Origin: Unio delphinus
Lineage: Eukaryota; Mollusca; Bivalvia; Unionida; Unionidae
Length of the DNA stretch: 64,000 nucleotides
NCBI GenBank assembly: GCA_029339505.1
Contig: JAQISU010000081.1
Span: 13,675,001-13,739,000, forward strand
Direction: 5' to 3'
Below the pieces are notes generated by a model. The model did no database searches. It saw only the letters and a list, made by a program, of their open reading frames with translations, and was not told where the DNA came from. Positions 49,062 through 64,000 of this stretch are shown here, piece by piece (position 1 is the stretch's first letter; every line of letters begins with the position of its first letter). The translations under genes and the position numbers were made by a program.

Positions 49062-52022
49062 GTAAGCTTAGCAAACTTTCAAATTGATACATGCTACCTT
49101 CATGGTTATTAAAGAAACGCACAAGCAATATTGTTATTCTTAAATCGGATTGTTATCTCACTTGTGTAAGTCTTAAAATACAACGTTTCACTTACTCTCT
49201 GTTTGTCCATTTACGTGCCGCAAAAGGAACAAGAGTTTATATGTAAATACAAATGTTTGAGATAATTCTTATTATGTAGAGCCACGATGAGAATCAAGTA
49301 TAATCAGTTGGAGTGGCGCTGAAAATTTAGGTAAAATCATCGTGAGAGTAATCAAAATTGGAAAGTGCATGATTCAAAGCTAGAAAGAACAGATGCTGTT
49401 GTTTAAATAACAGTGTTCTCAGGACTATTGAACCTTGCAAACGACTAATACAAGATTGAATAATATGTTACAGTAAAATATGAATATGACATCGTCTGAA
49501 CAGACCTTATAATGGATAAGGCAAAATGGATTTCGATCCTGTTTATTGCAATAAAATTTGCTTTCCAATATCAGGCACACATGCAATGCTTGTATATTGC
49601 TTGGTTGAGGCTTACAATGAGATGTCACGGAATCTCCTTGTGTCCTACATCTTTCGATGAAGCTGTAATGTAGAAATCGATGGAATTCTTGAAGGTCGAT
49701 CGTTGAGATTCGTAACAGCTATCTGGGATCATTACACTTCGTTATGCTTTTCATTCACCGCAATCATCGTAGAATTAGTCTCAATTAATTGGAGGAAATT
49801 CAATTCAAGCGAGAATAATTTATATTCATTCAACAGTTTTGTAATGACTTCTAATACCAGTACAATCAGCCAAACAATATATTATGAACGCAGATCCGTG
49901 ATTCATACAGTATTTCAATAACCTTATTTTCTTGTGAAAAAGTTCTTCGTCATAAATAAGGGCGTTTTCCCCTCGAATATTAAAGCATTATTACAGTTTA
50001 AAGAAATTATTTTGATAATTTTCTAATAATATAATTACGTAAATCACAATTTTCATATCATGTTTAGAAGAATTTCTGAAACAGGTGTGTGAGGTTTATA
50101 TCTGCTTTAGTGCACACAATGGAGAATTATACATGTCCCGTAAACCTACCGTGGCGGCAGACGAAAACTGCATTGATACCATAATATTTAAAATGTCATA
50201 AAATGGATCATAAATTATCTTTGCCTTTTATTCCAGTCAACAGTAATGGGCAAGAAGAGCGAAACCAACGGGTACATGCTAATTAATCTCATTTGATTAT
50301 GATGGCAGATAAGCGAGTTATATATGTGATACATCTATGTATAGGACACAAAAAGGAAATTCTTCGGCCAAACACAACTATTATAGAGACTCCGAAGAAA
50401 GTATTAAGACATCTGGCCATTATATACCCAAATGTCATCAATAGCTCAATTTTTAACAAGATATAGTTAACATATATAATTTTCCTGTACGGGATAACGT
50501 TCAAGTTATTTTATACCTAAATCTTAAATTATGAAATTGATTAATGATCACCTTTCTATTTCTAAACAGCTGCAAAATATCCAATTCACGACACTCAACA
50601 ATTTTAAATATTCAAAAAATACGAAATAGGGTCCGATCTCATTTTTACTGTAGTAAAAATCTCAAGAGACTGTATAACTTTCGGCATGGTTTAGAATATC
50701 TGTTTACTTTAAATGCTGTATTTTGATTTTAGAAATTGCAGTAAAAATGGATCAATTAATATTAAAGTTGCAGTTAACCGATGAAGCAAATGTTGTTTAA
50801 TGCGTTTGAATGCTCGGCTTTTTAATAATTTTTGCAGAAGAGTTGGATTCGTAATAATTAGTAAAATCACATTTCCTCGTGTCTTGGAAATAAAGCAAAT
50901 TTTTATAACGTTTGCGATATTCTTATATAATTAGATATCATTTATTAACCAAAGCTAAATAATATATCTTTATGCTAATAAATTCTGAAGTAAGGTTAAC
51001 CGTTACAAAATATTTGACAATACCATGGTACATTAAATATGGATGTTACAGAGAAATGTGTCTTCATGCAATAAAGAATAAGCATAAGAGAACCCAGAAC
51101 TGCATCTTCAAACAACACGTATATCACGAGAAAAGATTTAACAGGAACATTCTCCACAGAATTTCAATTCTCACAGTATTACGGTACTCATGACAATGAC
51201 GTGAAAATTTAACCTTAGGAAAGATGGATTATTTTATGTTAGTACTGACATGCATTACTGCGCATACTGTTTATATTTACGGGAAAATAACAGCCATAGT
51301 TTACGATGCTTCTGTTACATACACAGAGTAATAACGTTTCTTTAATCAATATATATGACGTACTGTAACGTTCTAAAATTAAGTATTTAATGGTGGAACT
51401 ACCAAATGAAGGATATTTAAACGGCGTGACTGGTACACGAAAACGTATTGGAATAGAAAATATTGTTTGAGTAATTATTCAAATAGGGGAATGCGTTGGC
51501 TCAAATGATCAAGTGCCATCAGCGAGAGATGAATTTTTAATAAAGACTCCTTGGTTGCTTGAAATAACTGACTTTGTAACAAGCCTGATATCGGGAATAT
51601 TTAAAATCTTGTGAACATTTTATGAGAATAAATGTAAGAGAAACAAACCATACCAATACGATAAACGTAGTTTATGCGTACACTGCTGCTCCTGATGTTG
51701 TTCGCGAGCTAGTTTTGTATAAAATTGTGAAACAGTTTTAATGATAATTACTACAGTCTGTTTCTTTCCTTCTTAAAGCACATATGTGTTAAGTTTCAAT
51801 ATGTACGTCTCATACCCCAATGTAAGCAAGCCGTAAATAACTGGACTGTGATAGTTTCATAGTCATATGAATAAAGTAATGTAGACTTGTATACGTTTCC
51901 TTTCTACAGTATCCATGATTCTTAGTTGTCCGAGGTTGGAAAATTTTAAAAATACTATTTAGATAGTTTTTCCAAGGAATGAATTTATAGTGTTGATATA
52001 AGTATAACCTTTCCTTTAGTGA

Positions 52023-52075
52023 TGATGATAATGATAATTATAATGATAATGATAATGATAATGATGACCATAATG
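52023..52075. repeat. (GATAAT)n/(GAT)n microsatellite
   Basis: A short imperfect GAT/AAT-based run. Confidence 0.9.
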
Positions 52076-54690
52076 ATGTCGACGGCAGTGTCAAAAGCGA
52101 TGGTGATGTCAAAAATCTGCTTATTTGATATATCTTGCAGTACTTCAAGAACTCGTCTTTATGTGTACTCATAAGAAATCAGACACAGTCAATAATGCTA
52201 TTGCTTTTATTCCAAAGGCCAATGTTCATCAGTCATTTGTGAATTGTCATACGGCATGCTTATGGAAGCGTATGCCATACAAAACAATTGGCAAGTATTC
52301 GAAACAGAGGCAAAAAATCTGAATAGGAGTTGAAGCAGTTCTAATGGATAATACAATCCATATTTAAAACTCGGTATGGTTTCTTATAATTATGATGTTT
52401 GAAATTCATTACTGTAACACAAGGTCTAAAACTTCATTTTGAGCGTTCAATTGCTGAAAATTCAGTTCATTTAATTTTGGGGAGCCTCGCCAACAACAAA
52501 ATATACTCAGTAAACACGACAACAGCATTTGTGAAACTATCATTTTTCAAAAACGGAAAGACGTGTAGGAAATAGGCAGAGCGAAATTTGGGACCGACGC
52601 AATTTATACATATGCCTAAAAAATGCAATTTGTAAAATTAAATTTACAGATATCTTGATGGCAAATGTCAATCTTTGACATACAACCTCGCTTTTAAAAG
52701 TCTATGAAGTCCCAATCCTTTTCTATTCTAATATGCTGACCCCTTGGGTAAGAACAGGAAAGAAGGTAGGGAAAGATACCGGGCGGGAGGATGTACAGAA
52801 CAATGTAGCAGTGGTAGTTGAGTTCGTTGTCAATAAGCAAAAATGATTTTGTTACAAAAGACAAATTTGTGTAAGGCTAATCTTAACTGTATAGAACTTA
52901 CGCATTGTTCTGAGACATCTACACAGTGATACTTTATACCTTAATCAGGGAGTCATTACATTTCCAATATTGAAAGAAAAACAAATTTGCATCACATTAT
53001 AAACCAGTAATTGTATCACAATACGTGAATTAATACTGTAAGGTTGGTTAGTGGTAGACAGAAAAATAAAGATAGCTATGTCAATGGCAATTTAAATGAG
53101 ATATGATTTGGTTATCTTCTACCTAAAAATGTTATATCGCGATCTCAAATATACCACTTTCATGCAGGAGAATGTGAAATAGCCGTATTGACTAACAGTC
53201 GATTAATTGAGGCACTATTTTCGGCATTGAGATTTGTCCCATGTTGATGCCCCAGCTGAAAACGTTTTCGATCTTTCCAAATACCGCGTTTTTTTTCACA
53301 AGTATGACTTTGTATATTAAGAATATTAATATTTTTGCTTTTAAATTTATTTGTTCCACGTGGTGTTGGGAAATCTAAACTTACTCGGTGCCGTTAAGCT
53401 CGATGCATACTTAATTCAATATAGTGTTCTGACGCGACCTTTATCCATTAAGATTAATATATACTGAATTTTTTTCTTAAATACACCATAATCAAAAACA
53501 ATATCTATATATGAATAATAAACCTGTTTCAAATCTACATGTATGAAGATGATCCATCGTGGACAAAATTGCTTGAATGACGATTACATTTTGTTTCAGT
53601 GAGTATCAAATTTAATTATGGAATAACATGTGCTCAGCTACGTTACGTTTGGCAACAATCTGAGAATATTATTCACATTGCTGAAAGATATTATCATAGA
53701 AGAGAAAATTGCTAATTTACGCCACAGACGTGTACCTAATGATCATGATTGAGACCATTGTAAGGAAACACGTCAAAAATTCGTACCTTGGCCTTTCATT
53801 CATGATCTATCCATGCTATTCTCAGAAGGTAGAGTACTTTTAATTCAGTTACAATAACAAATTTCTCTCATTCGCATTTTGAACCATTTGGTTGATTCAC
53901 AATTTCATATTGCGATAGTTTTAAGTGCCACTGATTGAATCGATGACCCAACTTGAACGCATAAATCTACAAAATGTAAGTGTATTCAAACTTTATCAGA
54001 TGCAAGGAAGACAAAGCCATGAGCATTTAATTAAAATTTCAAATATCAAAATGCACAACGAAAATTTTGTTGATCATTTGAGTGACATCTATTCATGACA
54101 GTTCGATTATCAAGGCAGTTCAAGTCTGTGACATCCTAATATAGAAAAATGAAATTCGGAGTAAGTAAAACAAATTAAAGTAACAATATATGAAGTCATG
54201 GAACAGAGTTGCACAAATCGAAGCAGAAATATATACCAGTCTTGTCCCAGAAAAAGTGTTACTGTCTGATCTATTAGACTACTGCATACGTATTTCTTTA
54301 CTAGTACGAGAACTACCATAAAATCTAGACATTGCTAATTTGATCCACAGACTTTACCCAATTAAGCGACGGTTTGTTTTCTTAATCTAGCATATCCACA
54401 TTTTCTCTATCTCAAAATTGTGATGATTGTTGAGAATGACGTCTTGAGGGCGAACGGTACTAGTACAGTTATCATAGTAAACCTATGCAAACACCATTAT
54501 ATTAAAGATAAAATAACTTAAAGATTTCGAGTGTTTATGATTACACCTAGATTTTGCAGTTAGATGCATCCTTGATGACAGGTCCTATGTAGAGGAAAGG
54601 ATATGAGCCGCGGCATTTTCTGGACCTACATGTGTCAGTAATGAGTGTTCCAAACGCAAGACTGTTATAGGACTGAAATTCAATCAATAA

Positions 54691-54727
54691 TATATATATA
54701 TATATATATCTGTGTGTGTGTGTGTGT
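54691..54727. repeat. (TA)n(TG)n microsatellite
   Basis: About ten TA units followed, after CTG, by TG units. Confidence 0.95.
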
Positions 54728-55611
54728 TCTGTAATTAAAACTCAAATGAGAGACTTTATACAAAAAATAAACCAAAATAATATAACAATACGTATTCTGA
54801 TTCGATGTCCTCGTATAAAAGTTATTTAGGTCTTTAAGCAGGAATATTTTCAGCTAAAAATGGTTATCATTTCACTAAAATGTCTCGAACTGGATAGGAA
54901 TTACTGGAAACTAAATTCACATAATGAAATGCATCACTCCAATGTGTACAGACTAATCGCTTAGCTGTGCATTTTAAATCTGATATTTCAATCTATTTCA
55001 TTGATTTTAACTAAAATGATTACGATTTATCTCCATATAAGTTCTTCAAGGAAGGAAATGAGAAGAGAAATAGATTTTAAAAAATGATCAAAACGTTTTT
55101 TGACTCACTGATTTAGGAACAAATGCGTTTTGAGTGATAGAAAGGTTGTTCAATTCTTAAAATTGAAATTTTGGCAGTAATGTTTAAATACAATTGCTTC
55201 ACAGTGATATAAAGGAATAGTTTCTTAATCCAGAAAAAAAACCAGGTCATATAACAATAAGATATTTTTGTAATGTCTGTCAAGGTGCATGGTTTAATCC
55301 GCCATGTTTGTCAAGGTTCATGGCTCAATCCGCTACCAGATGCGATAACATGAGATCTGCGTCAGTAACTACGAACTCGATTTTTAAATTCAATCAATAG
55401 TCTTCGCATCTTTTAAAAATATAAAATATAAAAAAATATAATGAAAACGGTTACTTTCTTCAACATCTCTAATGTGTTCATGGATTTGGTAAGTAACAGA
55501 ATGTTTATGAGCATCTGTATCAATTGCTTAAAGAACCTGCATGAACTAACAACTTAGTTCAGATCCAACACTAAATGTGATATTCACCTCTGATTCTCCA
55601 GTAATATATCA

Positions 55612-57402
<1,791 letters not shown>

Positions 57403-58323
57403 ATCAAATCAATCAATCAATCCTCTCTGCGCCGTCTGGTGCTTGAGGCAACAGCAAGGGAGCACCATTTCCGTCTGTCGGCAGCTATTGCAGGGGCGGT
57501 CTGATAGGTGAGGCCTCTGGTCTTAAGGTCTCTCTCCACTGTTCGTCGCCAGGTCTCTTTGGGTCTGCCACGGTTCCTTTTACCCTGTGGGATCCATCTC
57601 AGTGCCACCCTTGGTAGTGAGTCAGGAGGCATTCTGCAGACATGGCCGAGCCATCTCCATCGCCGAGTTGAAATGATCTCAGAGATGGTGCTTGCACCCG
57701 CTCTGTGCCGAAGTTCCTCATTTGAGATCATGTTTGGCCAGAAAATCCTCATGATGCGTCGCAGGCATTTGGTTTGAAACACTTCGAGCTTGTGTTCTAT
57801 GTTCGCAGTGGACTTCCAACACTCTGAGCCGTACAAAAGGACGCTCAACACGTTGCTCTTGAAGATACGGATCTTTGTGTGGACACTGAGGTTTCTTGTC
57901 CACCATATGGGCTTCAGCATTGCGAAGGTCTGGTTGGCCTTGCCGATTCTTGTGACGACTTCCCTTGTGCTATCTCCATCCGTGGCGACCTTGCTACCCA
58001 GGTAAGTGAAATCGTCTAGTTCTTGCAGAGGCTGGTCATTGATGGTGATTGGGTTGCCCACTCTAGTATTCTTCCTCAAGACTTTTGTCTTCCCTATGTT
58101 GACTCGAAGACCTATGGTATTTGCTGTCTGTACCAACTGTTGTGTCTTCTGTTGAATATCCTGGTGTCTGCTTGCCAGCAACCCGATGTCGTCGGCATAG
58201 TCCAGGTCATCCAGCATTGAGGTCAACGTCCATTGTATTCCATGCCTCTTGCCCTCTGTGGTGCGGCGCATGATCCAGTCAATGGCCAGTGAGAAGAGAA
58301 TTGGAGAGAGAATGCATCTTACA
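57403..58323 (-). mobile_element. 5'-truncated non-LTR retrotransposon, RTE-like
   Basis: The minus strand gives one long frame. It begins at the RT core (CILSPILFSLAIDWIM), passes the catalytic YADD (DYADDIGLLAS), and then NIGKTKVL, FTYLGSKV, LLYGSECW and C-L-R-R-I-M-R-I. It ends WLGHVCRM...GKRNRGRPKETWRRTV and R-R-R-R-E-D. The stop TGA is the first triplet of an (ATTG)n tail (57403-57420 on the + strand), so there is virtually no 3' UTR. A short repeat tail of this sort and the LGH...RPKxTW block are typical of RTE-like elements. The first part of the ORF, right of 58323, is host sequence. No frameshift or stop interrupts the 300 codons, so the insertion is recent. It lies 1.1 kb upstream of the sulfotransferase start, in the same orientation. 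Confidence 0.92.
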
Positions 58324-58489
58324 CATATAATTATATTTTGGATCAGTGTTGGCATACGGTGTAGAGATTTTTTTGTTTTATTTTCTATCAATGAAATTGC
58401 ATTACAGTCAACGAATGAACATGTGTGAGAAAGACACCAGATTTCCTTTATATCGCTAACATCACCTTTGGTTTTAATTTTTAATTTTA
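58324..58489. other. spacer between LINE and SINE
   Basis: AT-rich sequence. The first codons of the neighbouring frame fall here by chance. Confidence 0.5.
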
Positions 58490-58737
58490 GTTTTTGGGGG
58501 GTTTAGCGCCTTGTATCAGCACAGGATAGACTAAACGTCTTGGATTGTATATTTAGGCGGAGATAAAACACGGGAAAACCAGGAAAAGAACCACTGACCC
58601 GCGCTTGGTAAGATAGTGGCAAGCTCTATCGCATACCGACGTTGTTCGATCCGACACGCGAACCCCAGAGGTGATACGTCAGTCATTGACCCGTAAAGGT
58701 GAGCGCCTTCACCACTCGGCTACCCGGGAACCCAGCA
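58490..58737 (-). mobile_element. tRNA-headed SINE (family B)
   Basis: The minus strand starts GGGTTCCCGGGTAGCCGAGTGG, with a canonical A box (TAGCCGAGTGG). B-box-like GGGGTTCGCGTG and GGATCGAACAAC follow, then an unrelated body ending GCGCTAAACCCCCC. It shares no body blocks with family A. It is not a tRNA gene because the anticodon arm and acceptor stem do not close. No clean target duplication is seen. Confidence 0.7.
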
Positions 58738-59317
58738 GAGTTGGTATTGTTTGTGTTTCTTTCTAATACATCGTGACAGGATAATGGGCGTCCGCAGGTA
58801 TATTTACCGGGGTGGGATGAAGAAGCCATAATACTTAGTTTAACACGTTACATGCTAAGTTTGAATTATGCTTGACTACTGAACCCCCAAACCTCAAATT
58901 TATACACCCAAGAAGGCAACATAGTGTGATGGAACAGTTATAACTGAAAATCGAGTGGAATGGTTTAGAACAACATACATGTATATTGTGCTTGCTCAGC
59001 GTAATGATTTATGTTTTGAAAAGTAATACCTAGGTATTTGAATTCCTCACAAATAGAAATGGTATATTTACCCTCTGTAAATTTAAACTAAGTGCAATTA
59101 CGAGATCCAAAATTTAATTATTTTCTTTTCTTGGTAAATTGTCAATTAGTTTTCAGATTTTAGTATACTCAAATAAGATACCAAGGCTGAACCTTGTATA
59201 CCTTGTTATTAGCACAATTAGTATAACATTAATACTAAATATGGTTTTGATATTTTATAATGTTATTTAACAATGTCGTATGTTTTCATATGGAAAACAT
59301 TTTGTAAACACTCAAGG

Positions 59318-59321
<4 letters not shown>
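58738..59321. other. no gene seen
   Basis: AT-rich spacer. Confidence 0.5.
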
Positions 59322-59384
<63 letters not shown>

Positions 59385-59389
59385 CGCGT
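59322..59389. repeat. (TG)n(CG)n alternating tract, Z-DNA prone
   Basis: About 28 TG units run straight into (GC)5-6, making a pure alternating purine-pyrimidine stretch of nearly 70 bp. Confidence 0.95.
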
Positions 59390-59599
59390 GGATGTGTGTG
59401 ATTATGTTTTGATTTTTTATACCTTCCTTGGTTGGCATTGCAAAAATCTACATGGGAAGGAATGTATGGCGATGATGTATTGTTCAACTATAACTAATAG
59501 TTTTACTATCAAAACTGTTTTCTAAGAACACATATATGAACAGCTTGGGTAAAATATAATAATCCATAATCCATTGAACCAATAACACAATGTAACTCA

Positions 59600-61390
59600 A
59601 GATTTGCATCACATTACGTCATTCTCACACTCATATAATCATACTTGACCCATTCTACTTGATACTCACACTCAAAAAATCATACTTGATCTATTCTGCC
59701 CTATATTTATACTCATATAATCATATTTAATCTATTCTACCTCATATTCACACTCATATAATCATACTTGACCCATTCTACCTCATAGTCACACTCATGC
59801 AATGATACTTGACCCATTCAACCTCATATTCACACTCATATAATCATACTTGATCCATTCTACCTCATATTCACATTCATATAATCATACTTAATCTATT
59901 CTACCTCATACTCACACTCATATAATCATACTTGATCAATTCTACCTCATATTCACACTCATATAATCATGCTTGATCTATTTTACCGCATACTCACACT
60001 CATATAATCATACTTGATCAGTTCTACCTCATATTCATACTCATATAATCATGCTTGATCTTTTCTACCCGATAATCACATTCATAATCAAAAATGTCCC
60101 ATTCTACCTCATACTCACACTTATAATCATACTTGATCTATTCTACCTCATACGCACACTCATACAATCGTACCTGATCTACATTACATCATTCTAACAT
60201 TCAAATAATCATACTTGAGACGTTACGTCAGCCTCACTTTGATATAATCATAGACGACTCATTTGACCTCATACTCACACTCATACAATGATACTTGATT
60301 TATTCTACTTCATATTCACACTCATATAATCATGCTTGATCTTTTCTACCTGATACTCACACACATAATCAAAAACGAATCATTCTACCTCATACTCACG
60401 CTCATAATCATACTTGATCTATTCTACCTCAGACGCACACTCATAATCATACATGATCTATATAACGTCATAAGAACACTTATATAATCGTATCTGATCC
60501 ACATTCCATCATACTCACACTCCTAATATCGCACTTGATCCATTATACCTCATATTCACACTCATATATTCATACTTGATCTATTTTACCTCATATTCAC
60601 AATCATATAATCATGTTTGAACTTTTCCAGCTCATATTCACACTCATAATAAAAAACGAGACATTCTACCCCATACTCACACTCGTAATCCTACTTGATC
60701 TATTCTACCTCATACGCATATAATAGTACTTGATCCACATTCCATCATACTCGCACTCCTAAAATCATACTTGATCTATACTACCTCATACTCACACTCA
60801 TATAAACATGCTTGATCTATTCTTCCTAATTTTGACACTCATATACTCGTACTTTACAATTCTGCCTCATATTGACACTCATATACTCGTACTTTACAAT
60901 TCTGCCTCATATTGACACACATATACTCGTACTTTACAATTCTGCCTCATATTGACACTCATATACTCGTACTTGACAATTCTGCCTCATATTGACACTC
61001 ATATACTCGTTATTTACAATTCTGCCTCATATTGACACTCATATACTCGTACTTGACAATTCTGCCTCATATTAACACTCATATACTCGTGCTTTACAAT
61101 TCTGCCTCATATTGACACTCATATACTCGTACTTTACAATTCTGCCTCATATTGACACTCATATACTCGTATTTGATCTATTCTACCTGATATTCACACT
61201 CATATAGTCATACTTGACCCATTCTACCTCATATGCACACTCCTATAATCATATTTGATCTATTCTACCCGATAGTCACACTCATATCATCATATTTGAT
61301 CTATTCTACCTCATACGCATATTCATAATCATACTTGATCCATTCTACCTGATATTCACACTCATATAATAATGCTTTATCATTTAATTG
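59600..61390. repeat. about 41-bp satellite array, roughly 43 copies
   Basis: Unit: TCACACTCATATAATCATAC plus TTGATCTATTCTACCTCATAT. The flanking units are diverged by indels and substitutions. An inner block at about 60835-61170 consists of nearly identical 40-bp units with ATATACTCGTACTTTACAAT and TCTGCCTCATATTGACACTC, a younger amplification inside the old array. No spacers or Cas genes, so not CRISPR. Confidence 0.96.
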
Positions 61391-63186
61391 GTTTTCATGT
61401 CACTCAGGAAACAATCATATCCGACACAAACATTCGATATCTTCAATCACCAACTGCATTCACGTTTAAAAAGAAATATTAATATGCGTGCTCATGAAAT
61501 TGATCATGTTTAGAAGAAATAAAAGATGGTTGCGCATGAAAAAGACATAAATAAAATTTACTTTTCTTAATGGTTCTTTTGTCATGTCGCTGACATTTCA
61601 GTGATGTCTCAAGAATTCCATGAAAGTTTCATATCAGAAGTTTGTCAGGACTGATAGATCTTTCTTCTATATTAGATTTTGGTATACTTTTGTTTTACTT
61701 GACAAAATTAGTGTGAATTAACATGTCAATTCTATTTAACATATATTATTGTTTTTATTATTTGTAACAAAGAAATCTCTGTGACTGGATATGTATTATT
61801 ATTCCAAAGTATACACACATGTTAGAACTAACTCATCATAATTGACAAAAATGTGTGTAAAAAAAACACTCCAGAATCGGCCTTTTGTGCTGAGGTGGCT
61901 TTTCAAGCATTTTAAATTCTACAACTAGGCAAAGAAATGGATATTTGTTTCTAAAAAGACTCATTTCCTTAATTCGTACTTGCCACGATTCATACACAAA
62001 AGTCCAATATATCCTATTGCCGAGGCAAAGACTATATTTTAAAGTTGGTTAAGATGAGTTTATTTTTATTTGTCTTAAAAAATCGTTTTTTCTATTTTCA
62101 TATTAACTTATCAATCAGTCTGGGTTTATTACAGCCTGAAAAAAATCAAAATAAACTGTAGATTTATAAAATACGTGATTAATTTATTGAAAAGAATGAC
62201 TTGGTTTCAGAGGCTCGCCTTCTTTGAAAACGTAACGAATTTCGTGGTCAGGTTAACTTTCTCATTGATTTGTATTGCTCTTTAAGAGGACGAGATTGTA
62301 TAACGTACTTGTATCGGGCTAAAAAAGTACATTTTCAAACCATAACAATTTACCTGACACTACAAATACACCTACACATTATGGTCGACATCAAATTGGT
62401 AGATGTAACCGTGTATGAATTAATTTAGTATGTTAATCAATCGTCTGATCAATAAAATGAAGTTGTTTTTTTTTCTTTTCTTCGCGAAAGCAAGAGTTAA
62501 TGCTAACAACATTACCACAGAAAAATGTAGTTTTATTGTTATTCTTGGATCATGAGTGTATTAGCTTTGTCTAATAATATTTAGTCTTGCGTTCATTCAA
62601 ATAAAACTAATTTATATTATCATCTTCGGACAGTGTACTAATCCTAAACTTGTGAAATTACTGTAATTTGAAAATATAGGCAAAATGTTGACAAACTAAA
62701 CAACTAAAGTGGCTCATTTTTGTTTTCATTATTTTGCACGAAATCAGTATATCAGAGGATAACGTCTTATTCCCGTAATACGGTAACAACTAAAAGCTGC
62801 AACATGTTAAACATGCCGAAAGTATTGGATACATAAACTTGTTCTCTTGATGGAATGAAATGTGTTTTGCTACTCGTTATGAAAACAATTTGTTAAACTG
62901 ACAATAGAAAGCATTTAATATCTGACCATGTTTGTCTCTTTCCGGGCCACAGAGGACTGATCGGATAACAATCAACGTCAATTCAACACTCGATAACAAC
63001 CGTTTTATGATTTAGGCTCGGCTGTAGGAAACATGCCAGGTTAGATGTCCCACCGGACATGTTATAAATAAATCAGCTGATGTAAATTGAATTGATTAGG
63101 CGTTAAAAACAAATGTGGTGTAGAGTCCCATATCAGGAAATACGGTATGTAAATTGCTTATAAATCAAGTCAAACATCAAAGATCC
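61391..63186. other. no gene seen
   Basis: AT-rich sequence without a supported exon or repeat. Confidence 0.5.
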
Positions 63187-63252
63187 TGATCTGCCGTAGC
63201 ATAATGCTGATTCTACTGAATACTCCTTACAAACTGCACAAACTCAGATCTG
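63187..63252 (+). repeat. dispersed repeat, copy 2
   Basis: Shares the TGATCTGCCGTA start and AAACTGCAC...CAGATCTG end with 3201-3291. Its right part is one arm of the hairpin at 63231-63293. Confidence 0.65.
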
Positions 63253-63293
63253 CCGGCTTAATATGAGATGGTATATCTGGGTCTGTGCAGTTT
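63231..63293. repeat. 24-bp inverted repeat (hairpin)
   Basis: The arm AAACTGCACAAACTCAGATC (63231-) pairs with 63270-63293 at about 20 of 24 positions, with a loop of about 15 bases. The right arm is closer in sequence to the distant copy at 3201-3291 than the left arm is. Confidence 0.75.
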
Positions 63294-63962
63294 ACACTTG
63301 AATTTGCCTTATAAGGGAGCTCATATGGTATATGTATGTACTTGCTTGTATTTTTTTTTTACTCATTGCGAAGGATTCCGGTACTTTTCCAAGTGCTATC
63401 AGCACATACTTTCTGTCCATTTTTCGTATCTTTGCCTTGATAAAACGTTTCTGCTTACATTAGTTTCAGGATATGGAAATGTCATGGTTACCAATTTTCT
63501 GTAAAACTATTTTCTTGAATTTGATTATATTTTTCTAATATTTTATTTGCATAATAATTTGATCATGAAAATTCAAATACATTGATATTAATAAATAGCC
63601 CTCTTTGTTTACAGAGGACATTTTCGAATCACTTCTTTGTATATAAGACAAAAAAAGAAATGATTATAGTGTATTATATTTTCACTGAATATTTTCTCAA
63701 TATTTTCTCAAAACGCTTGAATAAAAACACTCTCTCACTTCATAAATATTAATGGACTTTCATTTTTAAATTCGCTTTGAAAGATGTTTGACTAGGGCGC
63801 TAAGACCTTTTCTAAATTCACTTTTAAAGATACTTGACTACTGAGTTCAGACATTTATTTAAAAAATTGACAACATCAGATATAGAAACAAGATACCAGT
63901 CTTTACCAATTTAACAAAGTAAAGAACCTTACAATTGTTTGAACCATTATTTCCAGAATGTG

Positions 63963-63963
<1 letters not shown>
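63294..63963. other. no gene seen
   Basis: AT-rich sequence with only random frames. Confidence 0.5.

Positions 63964-64000
<37 letters not shown>
63964..64000. repeat. (TA)n microsatellite, runs off the window
   Basis: A pure TA run reaching the last base. Confidence 0.97.

Noticed and set aside
57508..58220. Plus-strand frames of 62-89 codons
   Set aside because: Shadows of the minus-strand LINE frame.
58650..58737. tRNA gene (minus strand)
   Set aside because: A good A box, but the B box and stems are poor and a SINE body follows.

Overview
The window is nuclear DNA of an invertebrate animal, most likely a mollusc and perhaps a bivalve. It is very AT-rich and full of (TA)n microsatellites and 29-50 bp minisatellites. 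It carries tRNA-headed SINEs, 5'-truncated non-LTR retrotransposons, and genes split by GT-AG introns. There are no operons, ribosome binding sites, rRNA genes, true tRNA genes or CRISPR arrays. The mollusc assignment rests on general repeat style and on family memory, not on any database search.

The one gene I can name firmly is a leftward, two-exon heparan sulfate 3-O-sulfotransferase of the HS3ST3 (2/3/4/6) type. Its exon 1 is 56301-55697 and its exon 2 is 46692-46074, separated by a 9-kb intron. The joined protein is 407 residues with the PAPS-binding, catalytic and disulfide residues present. A (TTTA)n microsatellite lies directly against its exon 1 splice donor.

Several smaller coding pieces were found by reading splice signals together with reading frames: (1) an orphan exon at 9975-10120 (+) that reads as most of a divergent homeodomain and ends where Paired-class genes carry an intron; (2) a two-exon small gene at 20148-20781 (+), and an exon at 22159-22293 (+) that vaguely recalls the N-terminus of Harbinger nucleases; (3) a decayed leftward gene at 24857-24072, with a possible 5' piece at 26730, which keeps a KPPAFRARN motif but has a frameshift in an A-run and an in-frame TGA; (4) a 44-codon two-exon leftward gene at 27775-26072; (5) two leftward exons at 40476-39798 of an unknown gene; (6) a secreted-protein start at 41500-42497 (+).

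Mobile DNA includes a truncated LINE at 8295-8678 with a 7-bp target duplication, LINE ruins at 10.6-11.1 kb and 44.4 kb, an RTE-like LINE at 57.4-58.3 kb, and a solo-LTR-like element at 32631-33576 flanked by GTAT. There are three copies of one SINE family near 23.0-23.6, 31.5-31.9 and 35.3-35.7 kb, and the last of these interrupts a 40-bp satellite array. Two other tRNA-headed SINEs lie near 15.0 and 58.6 kb. Other structures are a nearly loopless 179-bp palindrome at 44.3 kb, a 39-bp perfect inverted repeat around (TA)n at 12.4-12.8 kb, and a fresh 328-bp tandem duplication at 22.8-23.4 kb.

Most of the remaining sequence is AT-rich intergenic or intronic DNA in which I see no gene. I found no clear new biological system. 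The best leads are the homeodomain-like exon, the KPPAFRARN-family pseudogene and the secreted-protein start.
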